Shown here: piece after piece, positions 1-9,160 of the stretch
Position numbering within the stretch: position 1 is the stretch's first letter
How the letters are laid out: the number at the start of each line of letters is the position of its first letter
Source of the DNA: Paraburkholderia panacisoli
GTDB taxonomy: Bacteria > Pseudomonadota > Gammaproteobacteria > Burkholderiales > Burkholderiaceae
DNA length: 64,000 bases
Assembly (NCBI RefSeq): GCF_008369935.1
Contig: NZ_VTUZ01000001.1
Span: forward strand, 186,001 to 250,000
Direction: 5' to 3'
The notes under the pieces: model-generated
The model's input: only the letters and a program-made list of their open reading frames with translations
Databases searched by the model: none
What the model was told of the DNA's origin: nothing
Made by a program: the position numbers and the translations under genes

Positions 1-1119
<1,119 letters not shown>

Positions 1120-1914
1120 ATGAAAATGATCCGAACCATGGCGGCCGTCGTGGCCGTCGCATCCGTTCTGAGCGCATGCGGTGGCGGTTCCGACGACGTA
1201 GGCAAGGAACTCGGGCTGACCAATCCGGAGATCCATTTCGTTCACGCGATTCCGAGCGGTCCGGCCGTGGACTTTCTCGTGAACGGCAGCGCGCCTTCAG
1301 GGCAGACGAACATCGGCTATAAAGGCGTGACGAACTTCACCAATATCAACACGGGCCCGACCACGGTCGCTTACGCGGCGACCGGCACCACGACCGCGCT
1401 CGCGAGCGGCAATTTCCTGGACGTCGCGAAGGGCCACGAATACACGGTGCTGGCCTTGCCCGGTGTCGCCGCGCCGGATATCGGCTTGATCGACGATCCG
1501 TTCGACAAGGGGCTGCTATCCAATAGCGCGCGGGTGCGCGGCTTCAACGCGTCGGCGAATGCGACCAATCTCGACCTCTACCTGGTGCAGTCCACCTCCA
1601 CCGACATCACCAAGGTCTCGCCGACGATGGCGGGCGTGTCGTTCAAGAACGCGGTGCCGGCGAGCGGCCAGGATTCGATCTACGTGTCCGGCGGTCAATA
1701 CGTGCTGATCGCGACCGCGGCCGGCAGCAAGACGCCGATCTTCCAGTCGCAATCGTTCACGCTGTCGAACAACGCCGACTGGCTGGTCACGTCGGTGCCG
1801 AGCGGCGGCGCCCTCAGCGCACTCGTGCCGGGGCAGATCCATCTGCTGATCGTGCAGAACGGCAACACCAGCACGCCGAGCGTCGAGTTGTCGAATACGC
1901 TGACGGGGCAATAG
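1120..1914 (+). CDS. DUF4397 domain lipoprotein
   Basis: The predicted 264-residue protein starts with MKMIRTMAAVVAVASVLSAC: a charged N-terminus, a hydrophobic stretch and a lipobox LSAC with the modified cysteine at residue 20, so it is a probable envelope lipoprotein. The mature part begins with a Gly/Ser linker and continues with IHFVHAIPSGPAVDFLVNG, typical of DUF4397, a beta-rich family often in two tandem copies; a second copy is suggested by ARVRGFNASANATNLDLYLV. The frame is open upstream to 967, but the lipoprotein signal fixes the start at 1120 (a GTG at 1111 is a weaker alternative). Function is unknown. A strong hairpin follows the stop. Confidence 0.85.
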   Translation: MKMIRTMAAVVAVASVLSACGGGSDDVGKELGLTNPEIHFVHAIPSGPAVDFLVNGSAPSGQTNIGYKGVTNFTNINTGPTTVAYAATGTTTALASGNFLDVAKGHEYTVLALPGVAAPDIGLIDDPFDKGLLSNSARVRGFNASANATNLDLYLVQSTSTDITKVSPTMAGVSFKNAVPASGQDSIYVSGGQYVLIATAAGSKTPIFQSQSFTLSNNADWLVTSVPSGGALSALVPGQIHLLIVQNGNTSTPSVELSNTLTGQ

Positions 1915-1922
1915 GCTCGCGG

Positions 1923-1959
1923 CGGCAAGGCGGGCCCGCTTAGCGGGCCCGCCTTGCCG
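1923..1959. terminator. Perfect 17-bp inverted repeat after the DUF4397 gene
   Basis: Arms at 1923-1939 and 1943-1959 are perfectly complementary around a 3-base loop and begin 8 bases after the stop codon. There is no T-run directly after it, so it may act as an mRNA-stabilising hairpin or as the first of two stacked termination elements. Confidence 0.6.
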
Positions 1960-2000
1960 GAAGCGCACTCGATAAACGACAAGTCCTGGGGAGGACGGAG

Positions 2001-2035
2001 CGGCGGTCCACGCAAGTGGACCGCCGTTTTGTTTT
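2001..2035 (+). terminator. Rho-independent terminator (rightward)
   Basis: An 11-bp perfect stem (2001-2011 with 2016-2026), a 4-base GCAA loop and a T-rich tail TTTTGTTTT. It would end transcription from the DUF4397 gene. Confidence 0.85.
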
Positions 2036-2070
2036 GCGTGCGTGGGCGCACGAAATCTTTCGGCGTCCGT

Positions 2071-2105
2071 AAAAAAAAGCCCGCCGCAGTTTCCCGCGAC
2101 GGGCT
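2071..2105 (-). terminator. Rho-independent terminator (leftward) for the entericidin-like gene
   Basis: Read leftward, GCCCGTCGC pairs with GCGGCGGGC around an 8-base loop and is followed by eight T residues. It lies about 65 bases past the stop of the entericidin-like gene and faces the rightward terminator at 2001-2035. Confidence 0.85.
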
Positions 2106-2169
2106 GTCGAACTTCTGCACGGACCGGCGCCGCGAGGCGCGTCCGTTCGATCATACGCAATCGGACTTC

Positions 2170-2310
2170 TTACTTGGCCTTTTCAGCCGAGTTCGTAATG
2201 GCGTTGCCACCCTTCGAAATATCCTCACCGGCGCCGGCCATCGTGTTGCAACCGGCGAGCGCGGCGGCCGAGCCTGCAATGAGAAGCAAAGCGATCAGTC
2301 GAGTCATCAT
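2170..2310 (-). CDS. Entericidin A/B-like small lipoprotein
   Basis: A 46-residue protein with a short signal and lipobox (MMTRLIALLLIAGSAAALAG then Cys), followed by NTMAGAGEDISKGGNAIT, the signature of the entericidin family of tiny envelope lipoproteins. In enterics these form an antidote/toxin pair linked to stationary-phase lysis; single copies such as this are common in Burkholderia and their role is unclear. A GGGAGA ribosome site sits just before two in-frame ATG codons (2310 and 2307); either could be used. The gene has its own terminator and seems to be a single-gene unit. Confidence 0.9.
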   Translation of the reverse strand: MMTRLIALLLIAGSAAALAGCNTMAGAGEDISKGGNAITNSAEKAK

Positions 2311-2465
2311 GGAGGTTCTCCCTGTCGAGAATGCATCGGTGGATGTGCCCGCGTTGTACCGCACGCGCTAGCTTGTCGTCCGACCGGGGCTTACGCCAGT
2401 CGATCCGGTCTGATTGCATGGTAAAAAAAGGGCGGGGGCCGCGCTGTCAGTTGCGTGGCGATTTT

Positions 2466-2524
2466 GTTGTAGGCGTCATCCGGTGTTTGCGTCGGCGCAG
2501 TCCTACAACCGCATTCACCGGATG
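2466..2524. repeat. Two interlocked inverted repeats (pseudoknot-capable) at the 3' end of the kinase gene
   Basis: GTTGTAGG at 2466-2473 is complementary to CCTACAAC at 2502-2509, and CATCCGGTG at 2477-2485 is complementary to CACCGGATG at 2516-2524. The arm order A-B-A'-B' is interlocked, so both stems can form together only as an H-type pseudoknot. The element starts 14 bases past the kinase stop codon. Confidence 0.7.
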
Positions 2525-2537
2525 CCCCCCGGCCTTG

Positions 2538-4031
2538 CTAGACCGGGGTTCGCGATGGCGTCGCCGGCGGCAGATCGACCGAAGGCGTCGCGGTGCTGAC
2601 GCTCGGCATCACCACGTCGATCTCGGTGCCGTTCGGCGCGCCGCGCCGGATATCGAAGCGTCCGCCATGCGCGGCGACCCGCTGACGCATGCCGAGCAGC
2701 CCATGCGTATGGGTGCGCTTCAGATCGGCCGGCATGATGCCGACGCCGTTGTCGGCGATATGCAGCGCCACCTGGCCGTCGCCGACCTGCAACGCGATCG
2801 ACACCTTCGAGGCCCGCGCATACTTCGCCGCGTTCGTCAGCGACTCCTGCGCGACGCGAAAGAGGGCGATCTCCGTTTGCTCGTCGAGCTGGATGTCATC
2901 GGCGGGCAGGTGCAGTTCGAGGGTCCAGTTGTTGCGCTGCGCGGCTTCGTCGGCGAGCGTGCGCAGCGCGGTAACGAGCCCGAAGTTCGCCAGCACCGTG
3001 GGCCGCATGTCTTCGATGATGCGGCGCTTGAGCGCAATGCCCTGGTCGAGATTGGCGAGCGCGCGCTTGAGTTTTTCGGAGATGTCGGGCGCGCTGTCCT
3101 TCAGCTTGCGGTTGGCCCACGCCACGTCCATCTTGCTGGCGGTCAGGATCGCGCCGAGTTCGTCGTGCAGTTCGCGCGCGAGTTGGGTCTTTTCGTTTTC
3201 GCTGACCGCCTGCAGGTGCCAGCCGAGCGCTTCGAGCTGGCGGGTGCGCTCGTTGACGAGCTGGTCGAGTCCTTCCTGCTGCGTGATCAGCTGACGCTGC
3301 ACGCGCGCCTGCCGGTCGATCTGGATGCCGAGATTGCGAAACAGCAGAATGAACAGCACGATGTTCAGCGCCGACAGGCCCGCTGCGCACAGCGTCGAGA
3401 TGCGCTGGTCGGCGCGGCTCGCGGCGAGCGCGTGCTGCGCGCGGCGCTCCTCGTTGTCGCGCAGCAGCGTGAGCGTACTATCGATCAGCGACGCATCGGC
3501 CGGATCGACCGCGCTTACTCCGCCGCAGGCGCCGAGATCGAGCGGATGGGGCGCCGCGCGCTGCAGCGCGGCGGCGCCCGCGCCGATGCGCGCTTCGATC
3601 AGCGCGAGGATCTGCGTGAAGCTCGCGAGTTCGGCGCTGTCGGCGCGGCCGCTGCGATAGAAGTGATCCAGTTGCCCAGTGCTCTGACGAATGCGCGCGG
3701 CGGTCGCGCAAAAAGCATGGGCGGACGCGTCTTCCTTCGTCAGAAGAAAATGGTTTTCCTGCGCGCTCAGACGCGATAGCTGACTGGCGAGCGTGCTCAG
3801 TTGCACGGTGACGTCGCGCGCTTCGAGCGCGGTTTCGTATTCGGCGGCAATGCGCTCGCGCGCGGTCTCGAGAATCACCAGGCCGCCCACCGTAATCACG
3901 ATCGCCACCGTCATCGCGATCGCCCAGCTGCGGTTGCGCATCCAGCCGCTCAGTCGCGCTGCGGCGCCTGGGTGCTGCGCGGTCGGCTCGTTCTGGACAT
4001 TCGGCACGTCGGGGCTCCTCGGATGGGGCAT
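2538..4031 (-). CDS. Sensor histidine kinase, NarX/DegS type (HisKA_3)
   Basis: 497 residues. Transmembrane segments at about 36-54 and 212-231 flank a roughly 155-residue periplasmic sensor region with no recognised domain. A coiled-coil linker leads to the HisKA_3 dimerisation motif ARELHDELGA with the phosphorylated histidine at 289, then a HATPase_c domain with N-box (FRVAQESLTNAAKYA, Asn400), G1 box DNGVGI (427-432) and the GLLGMRQRV motif typical of this class. It should phosphorylate a LuxR-type regulator; the best candidate is the NarL-like protein at 5621-6253. The intervening genes are small stress-type proteins, so the pair may control them, which is inference. Confidence 0.9.
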   Translation of the reverse strand: MPHPRSPDVPNVQNEPTAQHPGAAARLSGWMRNRSWAIAMTVAIVITVGGLVILETARERIAAEYETALEARDVTVQLSTLASQLSRLSAQENHFLLTKEDASAHAFCATAARIRQSTGQLDHFYRSGRADSAELASFTQILALIEARIGAGAAALQRAAPHPLDLGACGGVSAVDPADASLIDSTLTLLRDNEERRAQHALAASRADQRISTLCAAGLSALNIVLFILLFRNLGIQIDRQARVQRQLITQQEGLDQLVNERTRQLEALGWHLQAVSENEKTQLARELHDELGAILTASKMDVAWANRKLKDSAPDISEKLKRALANLDQGIALKRRIIEDMRPTVLANFGLVTALRTLADEAAQRNNWTLELHLPADDIQLDEQTEIALFRVAQESLTNAAKYARASKVSIALQVGDGQVALHIADNGVGIMPADLKRTHTHGLLGMRQRVAAHGGRFDIRRGAPNGTEIDVVMPSVSTATPSVDLPPATPSRTPV

Positions 4032-4303
4032 CGGTGTAGCGTGCGCTGCGGCTGGTGCTGCGAATGACGTTGCCGATGGCGTTGCATTTGCGGTGCCGGG
4101 ATCGCGCTTCGCTGTCGCGCCGCCATCAGCCCGTCATCACGGTGACTCGCATCGGCTTCGCCGCTGCGCGCCGCGTAACGCTGCCGTAATCCCATGTAAG
4201 CGGATTCTCACACGAAAACCGGCGTGCGTCGGAATGCGCTCGGCGCGGCCGCTCGATAGGATGGACCTGATCGTTCAACTCATCGTTTCGGGAGGAAGCC
4301 ATC

Positions 4304-4480
4304 ATGTTGAAGTGGGCGTTGTTCTTCGCCATCGTGGCCGTGATCGCCGGCCTCCTCGGCTTTACGGGAATCGCAGCCGGCGCTGCGGCAATCGCGAAGT
4401 TCCTGTTCGTCGTGTTCGTGATTCTGTGCGTGGTGTTCCTCGTGCTGGGCTTCGTCGTGACCAGGAAGATCATCGATTAG
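4304..4480 (+). CDS. DUF1328 (YtjA-type) small membrane protein, copy 1
   Basis: A 58-residue, almost wholly hydrophobic protein with two membrane segments (about 4-26 and 31-52), the FTGIAAGAA motif between them and the charged end TRKIID. This is the DUF1328 family, small inner-membrane proteins often linked to stress responses; no biochemical function is established. A GGAGG ribosome site at 4291-4295 supports the start. A second, clearly related copy follows 93 bases downstream. Confidence 0.9.
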   Translation: MLKWALFFAIVAVIAGLLGFTGIAAGAAAIAKFLFVVFVILCVVFLVLGFVVTRKIID

Positions 4481-4573
4481 CGCCGCCCGTCGAACGGGTT
4501 GCGCGCCGCGCGTCGCTTCGGACAAAAGGAGCGGTGCGCTTTTCGCCGATACCAATAGAAAGGGAGAGTCGCC

Positions 4574-4735
4574 ATGCTTCACTATGCCATCGTCTTTTTC
4601 GTGATTGCGATCATTGCCGCCGTGTTCGGTTTTACCGGTATCGCGGCGGGCGCGGCCGAAATCGCGAAGATCCTGTTTTATATCTTTCTCGTCGTGTTCG
4701 TGGTCACGTTGCTGCTCGGCGTGTTCCGAACGTAG
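4574..4735 (+). CDS. DUF1328 (YtjA-type) small membrane protein, copy 2
   Basis: 53 residues, the same two-helix plan as its upstream neighbour, with [18 protein letters not shown] matching copy 1 at most positions. An AGGGAGAG ribosome site precedes the ATG. The pair is best read as a tandem duplication; the two diverge mainly in the second helix and at the C-terminus. Followed within 10 bases by a 12-bp tandem repeat. Confidence 0.9.
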   Translation: MLHYAIVFFVIAIIAAVFGFTGIAAGAAEIAKILFYIFLVVFVVTLLLGVFRT

Positions 4736-4742
4736 GAGCACA

Positions 4743-4775
4743 GTCATTCCCGCGGTCATTCCCGCAGTCATTCCC
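4743..4775. repeat. Short tandem repeat, 2.75 copies of 12 bp
   Basis: GTCATTCCCGC followed by G or A is repeated at 4743, 4755 and 4767 (last copy partial). It lies between the second DUF1328 gene and the ferritin-like gene, with no coding role. Confidence 0.7.
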
Positions 4776-4846
4776 TTTGCCGGCGCATCAGGCGCGATTC
4801 GTGCGGGATGCGCAATTCCCCCCATACCCGCTCAAGGAGAAATTCA

Positions 4847-5419
4847 ATGACGAAGCAATCTGGCGCCCAGGGCGGCGCCTCGCAATCGAGCGATCCGTTC
4901 GTGATGGACGTCAAGAAGATCCGCGAGGACGCGCGCAAGCACATGTCGGATGGTCCGGTCACGCAGACCTATGGCGCGGATCGTCAGACGGTGCTGAAGC
5001 TGCTCAACGACGCGCTGGCCACCGAAATCGTCTGCACGCTGCGTTACAAGCGTCATCACTTCATGGCCAAGGGCATCAACTCCGAGGCCGTGGCTGCGGA
5101 ATTCGCGCAGCACGCCACGGAAGAGCAGGAACACGCCGACCGCATCGCCGAGCGCATCGTGCAACTGGGCGGCGCGCCGGACTTCGCGCCGGACGGTCTG
5201 AAGACGCGCTCGCATTCGGAATACAAGGAAGGCGACAGTCTGACGGACATGATCCGCGAGAACCTGGTCGCCGAACGGATCGCGATCGACACCTATCGCG
5301 AGATCGTCCGCTATCTCGGCGAGAAGGATGTGACGACGCGTCGTATGTTCGAAGACATTCTCGCGGTCGAAGAAGAGCATGCCGACGACATGGCGGATCT
5401 TCTGCAGGGCCGCGAATAA
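4847..5419 (+). CDS. Ferritin-like / bacterioferritin-type di-iron protein
   Basis: 190 residues forming a four-helix ferritin-like bundle. Probable di-iron ligands are visible: Glu60 in helix 1 (DALATEIVC), Glu93 and His96 (EEQEHADRI), Glu143 in helix 3 (NLVAERIAIDTY) and Glu176/His178 in helix 4 (AVEEEHADDM). This pattern fits the bacterioferritin/rubrerythrin-like stress ferritins common in Burkholderia, which oxidise and store iron or remove peroxide. The ATG at 4847 is preceded by AAGGAGA; the frame is open upstream but without a better start. It sits with the DUF1328 pair between kinase and regulator genes. Confidence 0.85.
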   Translation: MTKQSGAQGGASQSSDPFVMDVKKIREDARKHMSDGPVTQTYGADRQTVLKLLNDALATEIVCTLRYKRHHFMAKGINSEAVAAEFAQHATEEQEHADRIAERIVQLGGAPDFAPDGLKTRSHSEYKEGDSLTDMIRENLVAERIAIDTYREIVRYLGEKDVTTRRMFEDILAVEEEHADDMADLLQGRE

Positions 5420-5620
5420 CGCGCAAGCACACGCAGGCAGTGCGGACGGTGTGGCAGACGCGGGTGGGTCTGGACGTTTCCCGTGTCGGTTGCCGCGCCG
5501 GTCTGCGCCGCCTGCGTCCCGACCTTCCGGCCTGTCGGCCAGCGCGCGGCATTGGCGCGTAGCCGGCGGTCATTACAATGTCTGCTTCGGAGCGTTTTCC
5601 ACAGCAGGGGCACAGAGCCG

Positions 5621-6253
5621 ATGATCCGAGTGTTGATAGCTGACGACCATGCGATCGTCCGAGGTGGTTTCAGGCAGTTCGTCGCCGACGAGCCGGATAT
5701 GTGCGTCGCCGCCGAAGCCGCCACCGGCGACGAAACCATCAGCCTCGTGCGCGAGCAGGCGTTCGACGTGGTCCTGCTCGACATCGCGATGCCGGACAAG
5801 AACGGCATCGACACGCTGCGGGTGATCAAGCAGGTGCGCCCGGAGCAGGGCGTGCTGATTCTGTCGGGCTACCCGGAGAGTCAGTACGCGATCAACCTGC
5901 TGCGCGCGGGCGCCAACGGTTATCTGAACAAGGACTGCGAGCCCGATGAAATCGTGCGGGCGATTCGCGCGGTGGCGCGTGGCCACCGCTACTTGTCGGA
6001 GGCGGTGGCCGACACGCTCGCCGACAATCTCGACAAGCCGGCCGCCGGGCGGCCCCATGAAGCGCTGTCCGAGCGCGAGTTCCAGATTTTCTGCAAGCTC
6101 GCGGCGGGGCGCCTTCCCACCGAGATCGCGGAGGAGTTGCATCTGTCCGTGAAGACGGTGAGCACGTACCGCGCGCGCGTGCTGGAGAAGATGCGGTTGG
6201 CGAACAATGCCGATCTGACTTATTACGCGATCAAGAACGGCTTGATCGAATAA
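5621..6253 (+). CDS. NarL/FixJ-type response regulator (receiver + LuxR HTH)
   Basis: 210 residues. The receiver domain has acidic residues Asp8/Asp9, the phosphoacceptor Asp54 (VVLLDIAMPDKNG) and the conserved Lys104 (GYLNKD). A LuxR-type helix-turn-helix covers about 148-195 (LSEREFQIFCKLAAGR, EIAEELHLSVKTVSTYRARV). The frame extends further upstream, but ATG at 5621 with MIRVLIADDHAIVRGG is the normal start of this family. It is the probable partner of the NarX-type kinase at 2538-4031 and is followed 20 bases later by a receiver-only protein. Confidence 0.92.
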   Translation: MIRVLIADDHAIVRGGFRQFVADEPDMCVAAEAATGDETISLVREQAFDVVLLDIAMPDKNGIDTLRVIKQVRPEQGVLILSGYPESQYAINLLRAGANGYLNKDCEPDEIVRAIRAVARGHRYLSEAVADTLADNLDKPAAGRPHEALSEREFQIFCKLAAGRLPTEIAEELHLSVKTVSTYRARVLEKMRLANNADLTYYAIKNGLIE

Positions 6254-6273
6254 CGGACGATCGAGATACCCCG

Positions 6274-6702
6274 ATGAACAGCGAATCGAACCCCGTTGCC
6301 GAGCGAGCCAGCCATGCACCGTTGCGCGTGTTGCTGATCGAGGATTCACCGCTGATTCGCCGCAGCCTCGTGGAAGCGATCGACGCGTCCGGTTTGCTGC
6401 AGGTGGCCGCCTATGCCGATACCGCCGATCAGGCGATCGCGCTGCTGAGCGATGAAGCCTTCGATGCGGTGATCGTCGACCTGCAGTTGAAGCAGGGCTC
6501 GGGCGCGCCGGTGCTGGCTTACTTGCAGCGTGAAGGGCTGATCGACTCGATGTTCGCGGCGGTGCTGACCAATCACGCGTTGCCCGCGTATCGGGAGCGC
6601 TGCGAACAGTATGGCGTGCGCCACTTTTACGACAAGTCGTTCGAGTTCGATCGGGTGATCGACGCGTTGCACGAGTACGCGTCCGCGCGCAGCGGCGGGT
6701 GA
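6274..6702 (+). CDS. Receiver-only response regulator
   Basis: 142 residues: a short N-terminal extension then one receiver domain (VLLIEDSPLIRRSLVEAI, phosphoacceptor Asp69 in AVIVDLQLKQGSG, switch Thr99, conserved Lys121 in YDKSFEF). There is no output domain, so it probably works through protein contacts or as a phosphate sink or relay. It lies 20 bases downstream of the LuxR-type regulator and is likely co-transcribed. Confidence 0.9.
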   Translation: MNSESNPVAERASHAPLRVLLIEDSPLIRRSLVEAIDASGLLQVAAYADTADQAIALLSDEAFDAVIVDLQLKQGSGAPVLAYLQREGLIDSMFAAVLTNHALPAYRERCEQYGVRHFYDKSFEFDRVIDALHEYASARSGG

Positions 6703-6739
6703 GCGCGGCGCGAGGACGCCGGGCCAGCGACCCCAGCCA

Positions 6740-7945
6740 CTAACCCAACACTTCCGCGCGCGCCGGCAAGCGCAGATGGTTCCACGCCGCGAGTGATGCG
6801 AACACGATGCCGGCCACACTGACGCCGAGCCATCCGAAGGCCGGCCAGACGGCCGCGCCGACCGCCGAGCCGAGCGCTCCGCCGATGAAGTACGCGACCA
6901 TGTACACCGTATTGACGCGGCTGCGCGCCTCGGGCTTCAGTGCGTAGATGCGTGATTGATTGGAAATCTGCGCGGCCTGCACGCCGATGTCGAGGACGAT
7001 CACACCGATCACCAGCCCGGCGATGCTCTTCGCCGACGCGCCGAACACGACGAACGCAATCGCCACCAGCACGATCGACACGGTGATGATCGCGCGCGGT
7101 CCGCGCCGGTCGGCGAACTTGCCGGCAAGCGGCGCGGCCAGCGCGCCCGCCGCGCCGACGATGCCGAACAGCCCCGCCGCCTGCGGGCCGAGGTGAAACG
7201 GCGCGCCCGCCAGCAGCAAGGCCAGCACCGACCAGAAAATACTGAACGCGGCGAACAGCGCCGCGCCGGTCAGCGACGCTTCACGCAACGCACGATGCTC
7301 GAGCAACAGATGCCACATCGACACCAGCAGCTTGCCGTAGGGCAGTGTCGAGGTCGGCTGGCTCTTCGGCAAACGCAGGATGATGACGACCGCCAGCGCC
7401 AGCAACGCGACGACGGACGCGCCGAACACCGAGCGCCAGCCGAAATATTCGGCGATCACGCCTGCAGCGGTGCGCGCCAGCAGGATGCCCAGCAGCAACC
7501 CGCTCATCACCATGCCGACCGCGTGGCCGCGCTGCGACGGCGGCGCGAGTTCGGCGGCGAACGGCACGGCCTGCTGCGCGATGGTGGCGAGCACGCCGAT
7601 CGCCAGACTCGCGCCGATCAGCACGGTGAGCGACGGTGCGGCGGCCGCCACGATTAGCGCGACGCACATGCCGGCGATCTGCAGCAGGATCAGTCGGCGG
7701 CGATCGAAGCGGTCGCCGAGCGGCGCCAGCAGCAGCATGCCGGCCGCGTAGCCAAGCTGCGTGACGGCCGGCACCGTGCCGACCCACGACGCGCTGGCCG
7801 GAAACGACTGGCGGAAGTTGTCGAGCAGCGGCTGGTTGTAGTAGATGTTCGCGACCGAGACGCCGGCAATGGTGGCGAGCAGAAACAGCAGGCCGCGCAA
7901 CGACCGGTCGGCGGTAGCGGGATTGGAAGCGTCTGAAGTGGACAT
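6740..7945 (-). CDS. Major facilitator superfamily transporter (probable efflux type)
   Basis: 401 residues with about 12 hydrophobic segments. The N-terminus carries GVSVANIYYNQPLLDNF, and the loop 2-3 motif GDRFDRRRLI is the classical MFS signature. These features match the drug/sugar efflux MFS group of proteobacteria; the substrate cannot be told from sequence. I chose ATG at 7945 (MSTSDASN); the upstream extension in frame has only a TTG start. It converges with the receiver-only gene. Confidence 0.88.
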   Translation of the reverse strand: MSTSDASNPATADRSLRGLLFLLATIAGVSVANIYYNQPLLDNFRQSFPASASWVGTVPAVTQLGYAAGMLLLAPLGDRFDRRRLILLQIAGMCVALIVAAAAPSLTVLIGASLAIGVLATIAQQAVPFAAELAPPSQRGHAVGMVMSGLLLGILLARTAAGVIAEYFGWRSVFGASVVALLALAVVIILRLPKSQPTSTLPYGKLLVSMWHLLLEHRALREASLTGAALFAAFSIFWSVLALLLAGAPFHLGPQAAGLFGIVGAAGALAAPLAGKFADRRGPRAIITVSIVLVAIAFVVFGASAKSIAGLVIGVIVLDIGVQAAQISNQSRIYALKPEARSRVNTVYMVAYFIGGALGSAVGAAVWPAFGWLGVSVAGIVFASLAAWNHLRLPARAEVLG

Positions 7946-8276
7946 GAGAGAGGCTGAGCGATGGACCGGCCCATGCGCGGTCCTCAAGCGTGCCGATCAT
8001 ACCGGAGCGGGGCGGATCGTGCTGACGGCCGCGAGGCTCGCGAGCGTGGGGAGTATCGAGCGTTGACGGGGTGTTGAAGGGTGTTGATCGCGCGATGGTC
8101 GAGCCACCGGCGCCTCGCTGCCCGGCGCTTACATGTGGCGCGCGAGCGGCATCGTGACCGCCATTACGCTCGACGGTTTCGTGCAAGCCGTGCGAGCCGC
8201 TGGGTGCCCGGGATACCGTGTTTCAGGCGGTCCCGGCGCGTGCGCGAGACCTTCATCGACGTGTGAGCCGACACGC
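7946..8276. other. Intergenic region, no gene recognised
   Basis: 330 bases between the MFS gene start and the end of the phosphodiesterase gene, both leftward. It should hold the MFS promoter. No coding frame with a plausible product and no terminator with a T-run is visible. Confidence 0.5.
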
Positions 8277-9104
8277 TCAGTCGATCAACGCGCCTTCGGG
8301 CTCGTAAAACGGATAAGGTCCGTCGGCGGCATCCACATACGCGTGATGCGTGACGATGCCCGTCGCCGGATCGTAGCGATGCAGCGCATACGCGGGCGCT
8401 TCCATCACGAACGCCGACGGCGCGTCGTCGCGCAGATCGAGCCCGACTTGGTGCGCGGGCGACGGCACCGCCGACGCGATCGTGCCGCCGAAGCGCACGA
8501 ACATCGGCCGATGCACGTGCCCACAGATCACCCGCTCCACATTCGGATAACGCGCGATCAGCGCCGCAAGCCGGTCGGCCGCGACGGGGTCGAGCCGCAG
8601 TTCGTCCATATGCCCGATCCCGCAGACGAACGGCGGATGATGCAGCGCCACCACCGTCGGCTTGCCCCGGGCCGCATCGAGTTGCGTGGCGAGCCACGCG
8701 AGCCTTGCGTCGCACAGCGTGCCGGCGCTTTGTCCCGGCACCATCGAATCGAGCGCGATCACGCGCAGCGGTCCGACATCGACTGCGTATTGCACGAACT
8801 CGCCGCCGCTTTGCAATTCCGCGTGCTCGGGGAACGCCGCGCGCAACGCGGCGCGTTCGTCGTGATTGCCGACCAGCAGGAAATAGGGGATCGCGAGCGG
8901 CGCGAGCAAAGTCTTCAGATGCTCGTATTGCTCCGGGTCGCCCTGGTCGACGAGATCGCCGGTGATGATCACCGCGTCGGGACGCGGTTCGAGCGCATTG
9001 AGCGCGGCGACGCAGCGCGCGAAATACGCGCCGGTATCGACACGCCGGTAGGCGAGCGCACCGGGCCGCTTGATATGCAGGTCGCTAATTTGAGCCAGCA
9101 GCAT
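8277..9104 (-). CDS. GpdQ-like metallophosphodiesterase
   Basis: 275 residues of the calcineurin-type metallophosphoesterase fold with all metal-binding motifs: SDLH (Asp8, His10), GDLVDQ, GNHD, HHPP and GHVHRP. The N-terminus and motif spacing are close to GpdQ, the glycerophosphodiester-hydrolysing enzyme, more than to CpdA-type cAMP phosphodiesterases, although both are possible. It is the last gene of the ABC-importer operon, 56 bases after the ATPase gene, which suggests hydrolysis of the imported compound. The start ATG at 9104 has MLLAQISDLH, as in GpdQ. Confidence 0.85.
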   Translation of the reverse strand: MLLAQISDLHIKRPGALAYRRVDTGAYFARCVAALNALEPRPDAVIITGDLVDQGDPEQYEHLKTLLAPLAIPYFLLVGNHDERAALRAAFPEHAELQSGGEFVQYAVDVGPLRVIALDSMVPGQSAGTLCDARLAWLATQLDAARGKPTVVALHHPPFVCGIGHMDELRLDPVAADRLAALIARYPNVERVICGHVHRPMFVRFGGTIASAVPSPAHQVGLDLRDDAPSAFVMEAPAYALHRYDPATGIVTHHAYVDAADGPYPFYEPEGALID

Positions 9105-9160
9105 GGGGAGTCCTCTTGAATCTTTATCTGTTGAGCGTGGGATCACGGCGCGGCGTCTCG

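Noticed and set aside
2331..3779. 482-codon rightward frame over the histidine kinase
   Set aside because: Antisense to the kinase; composition is that of a shadow frame.
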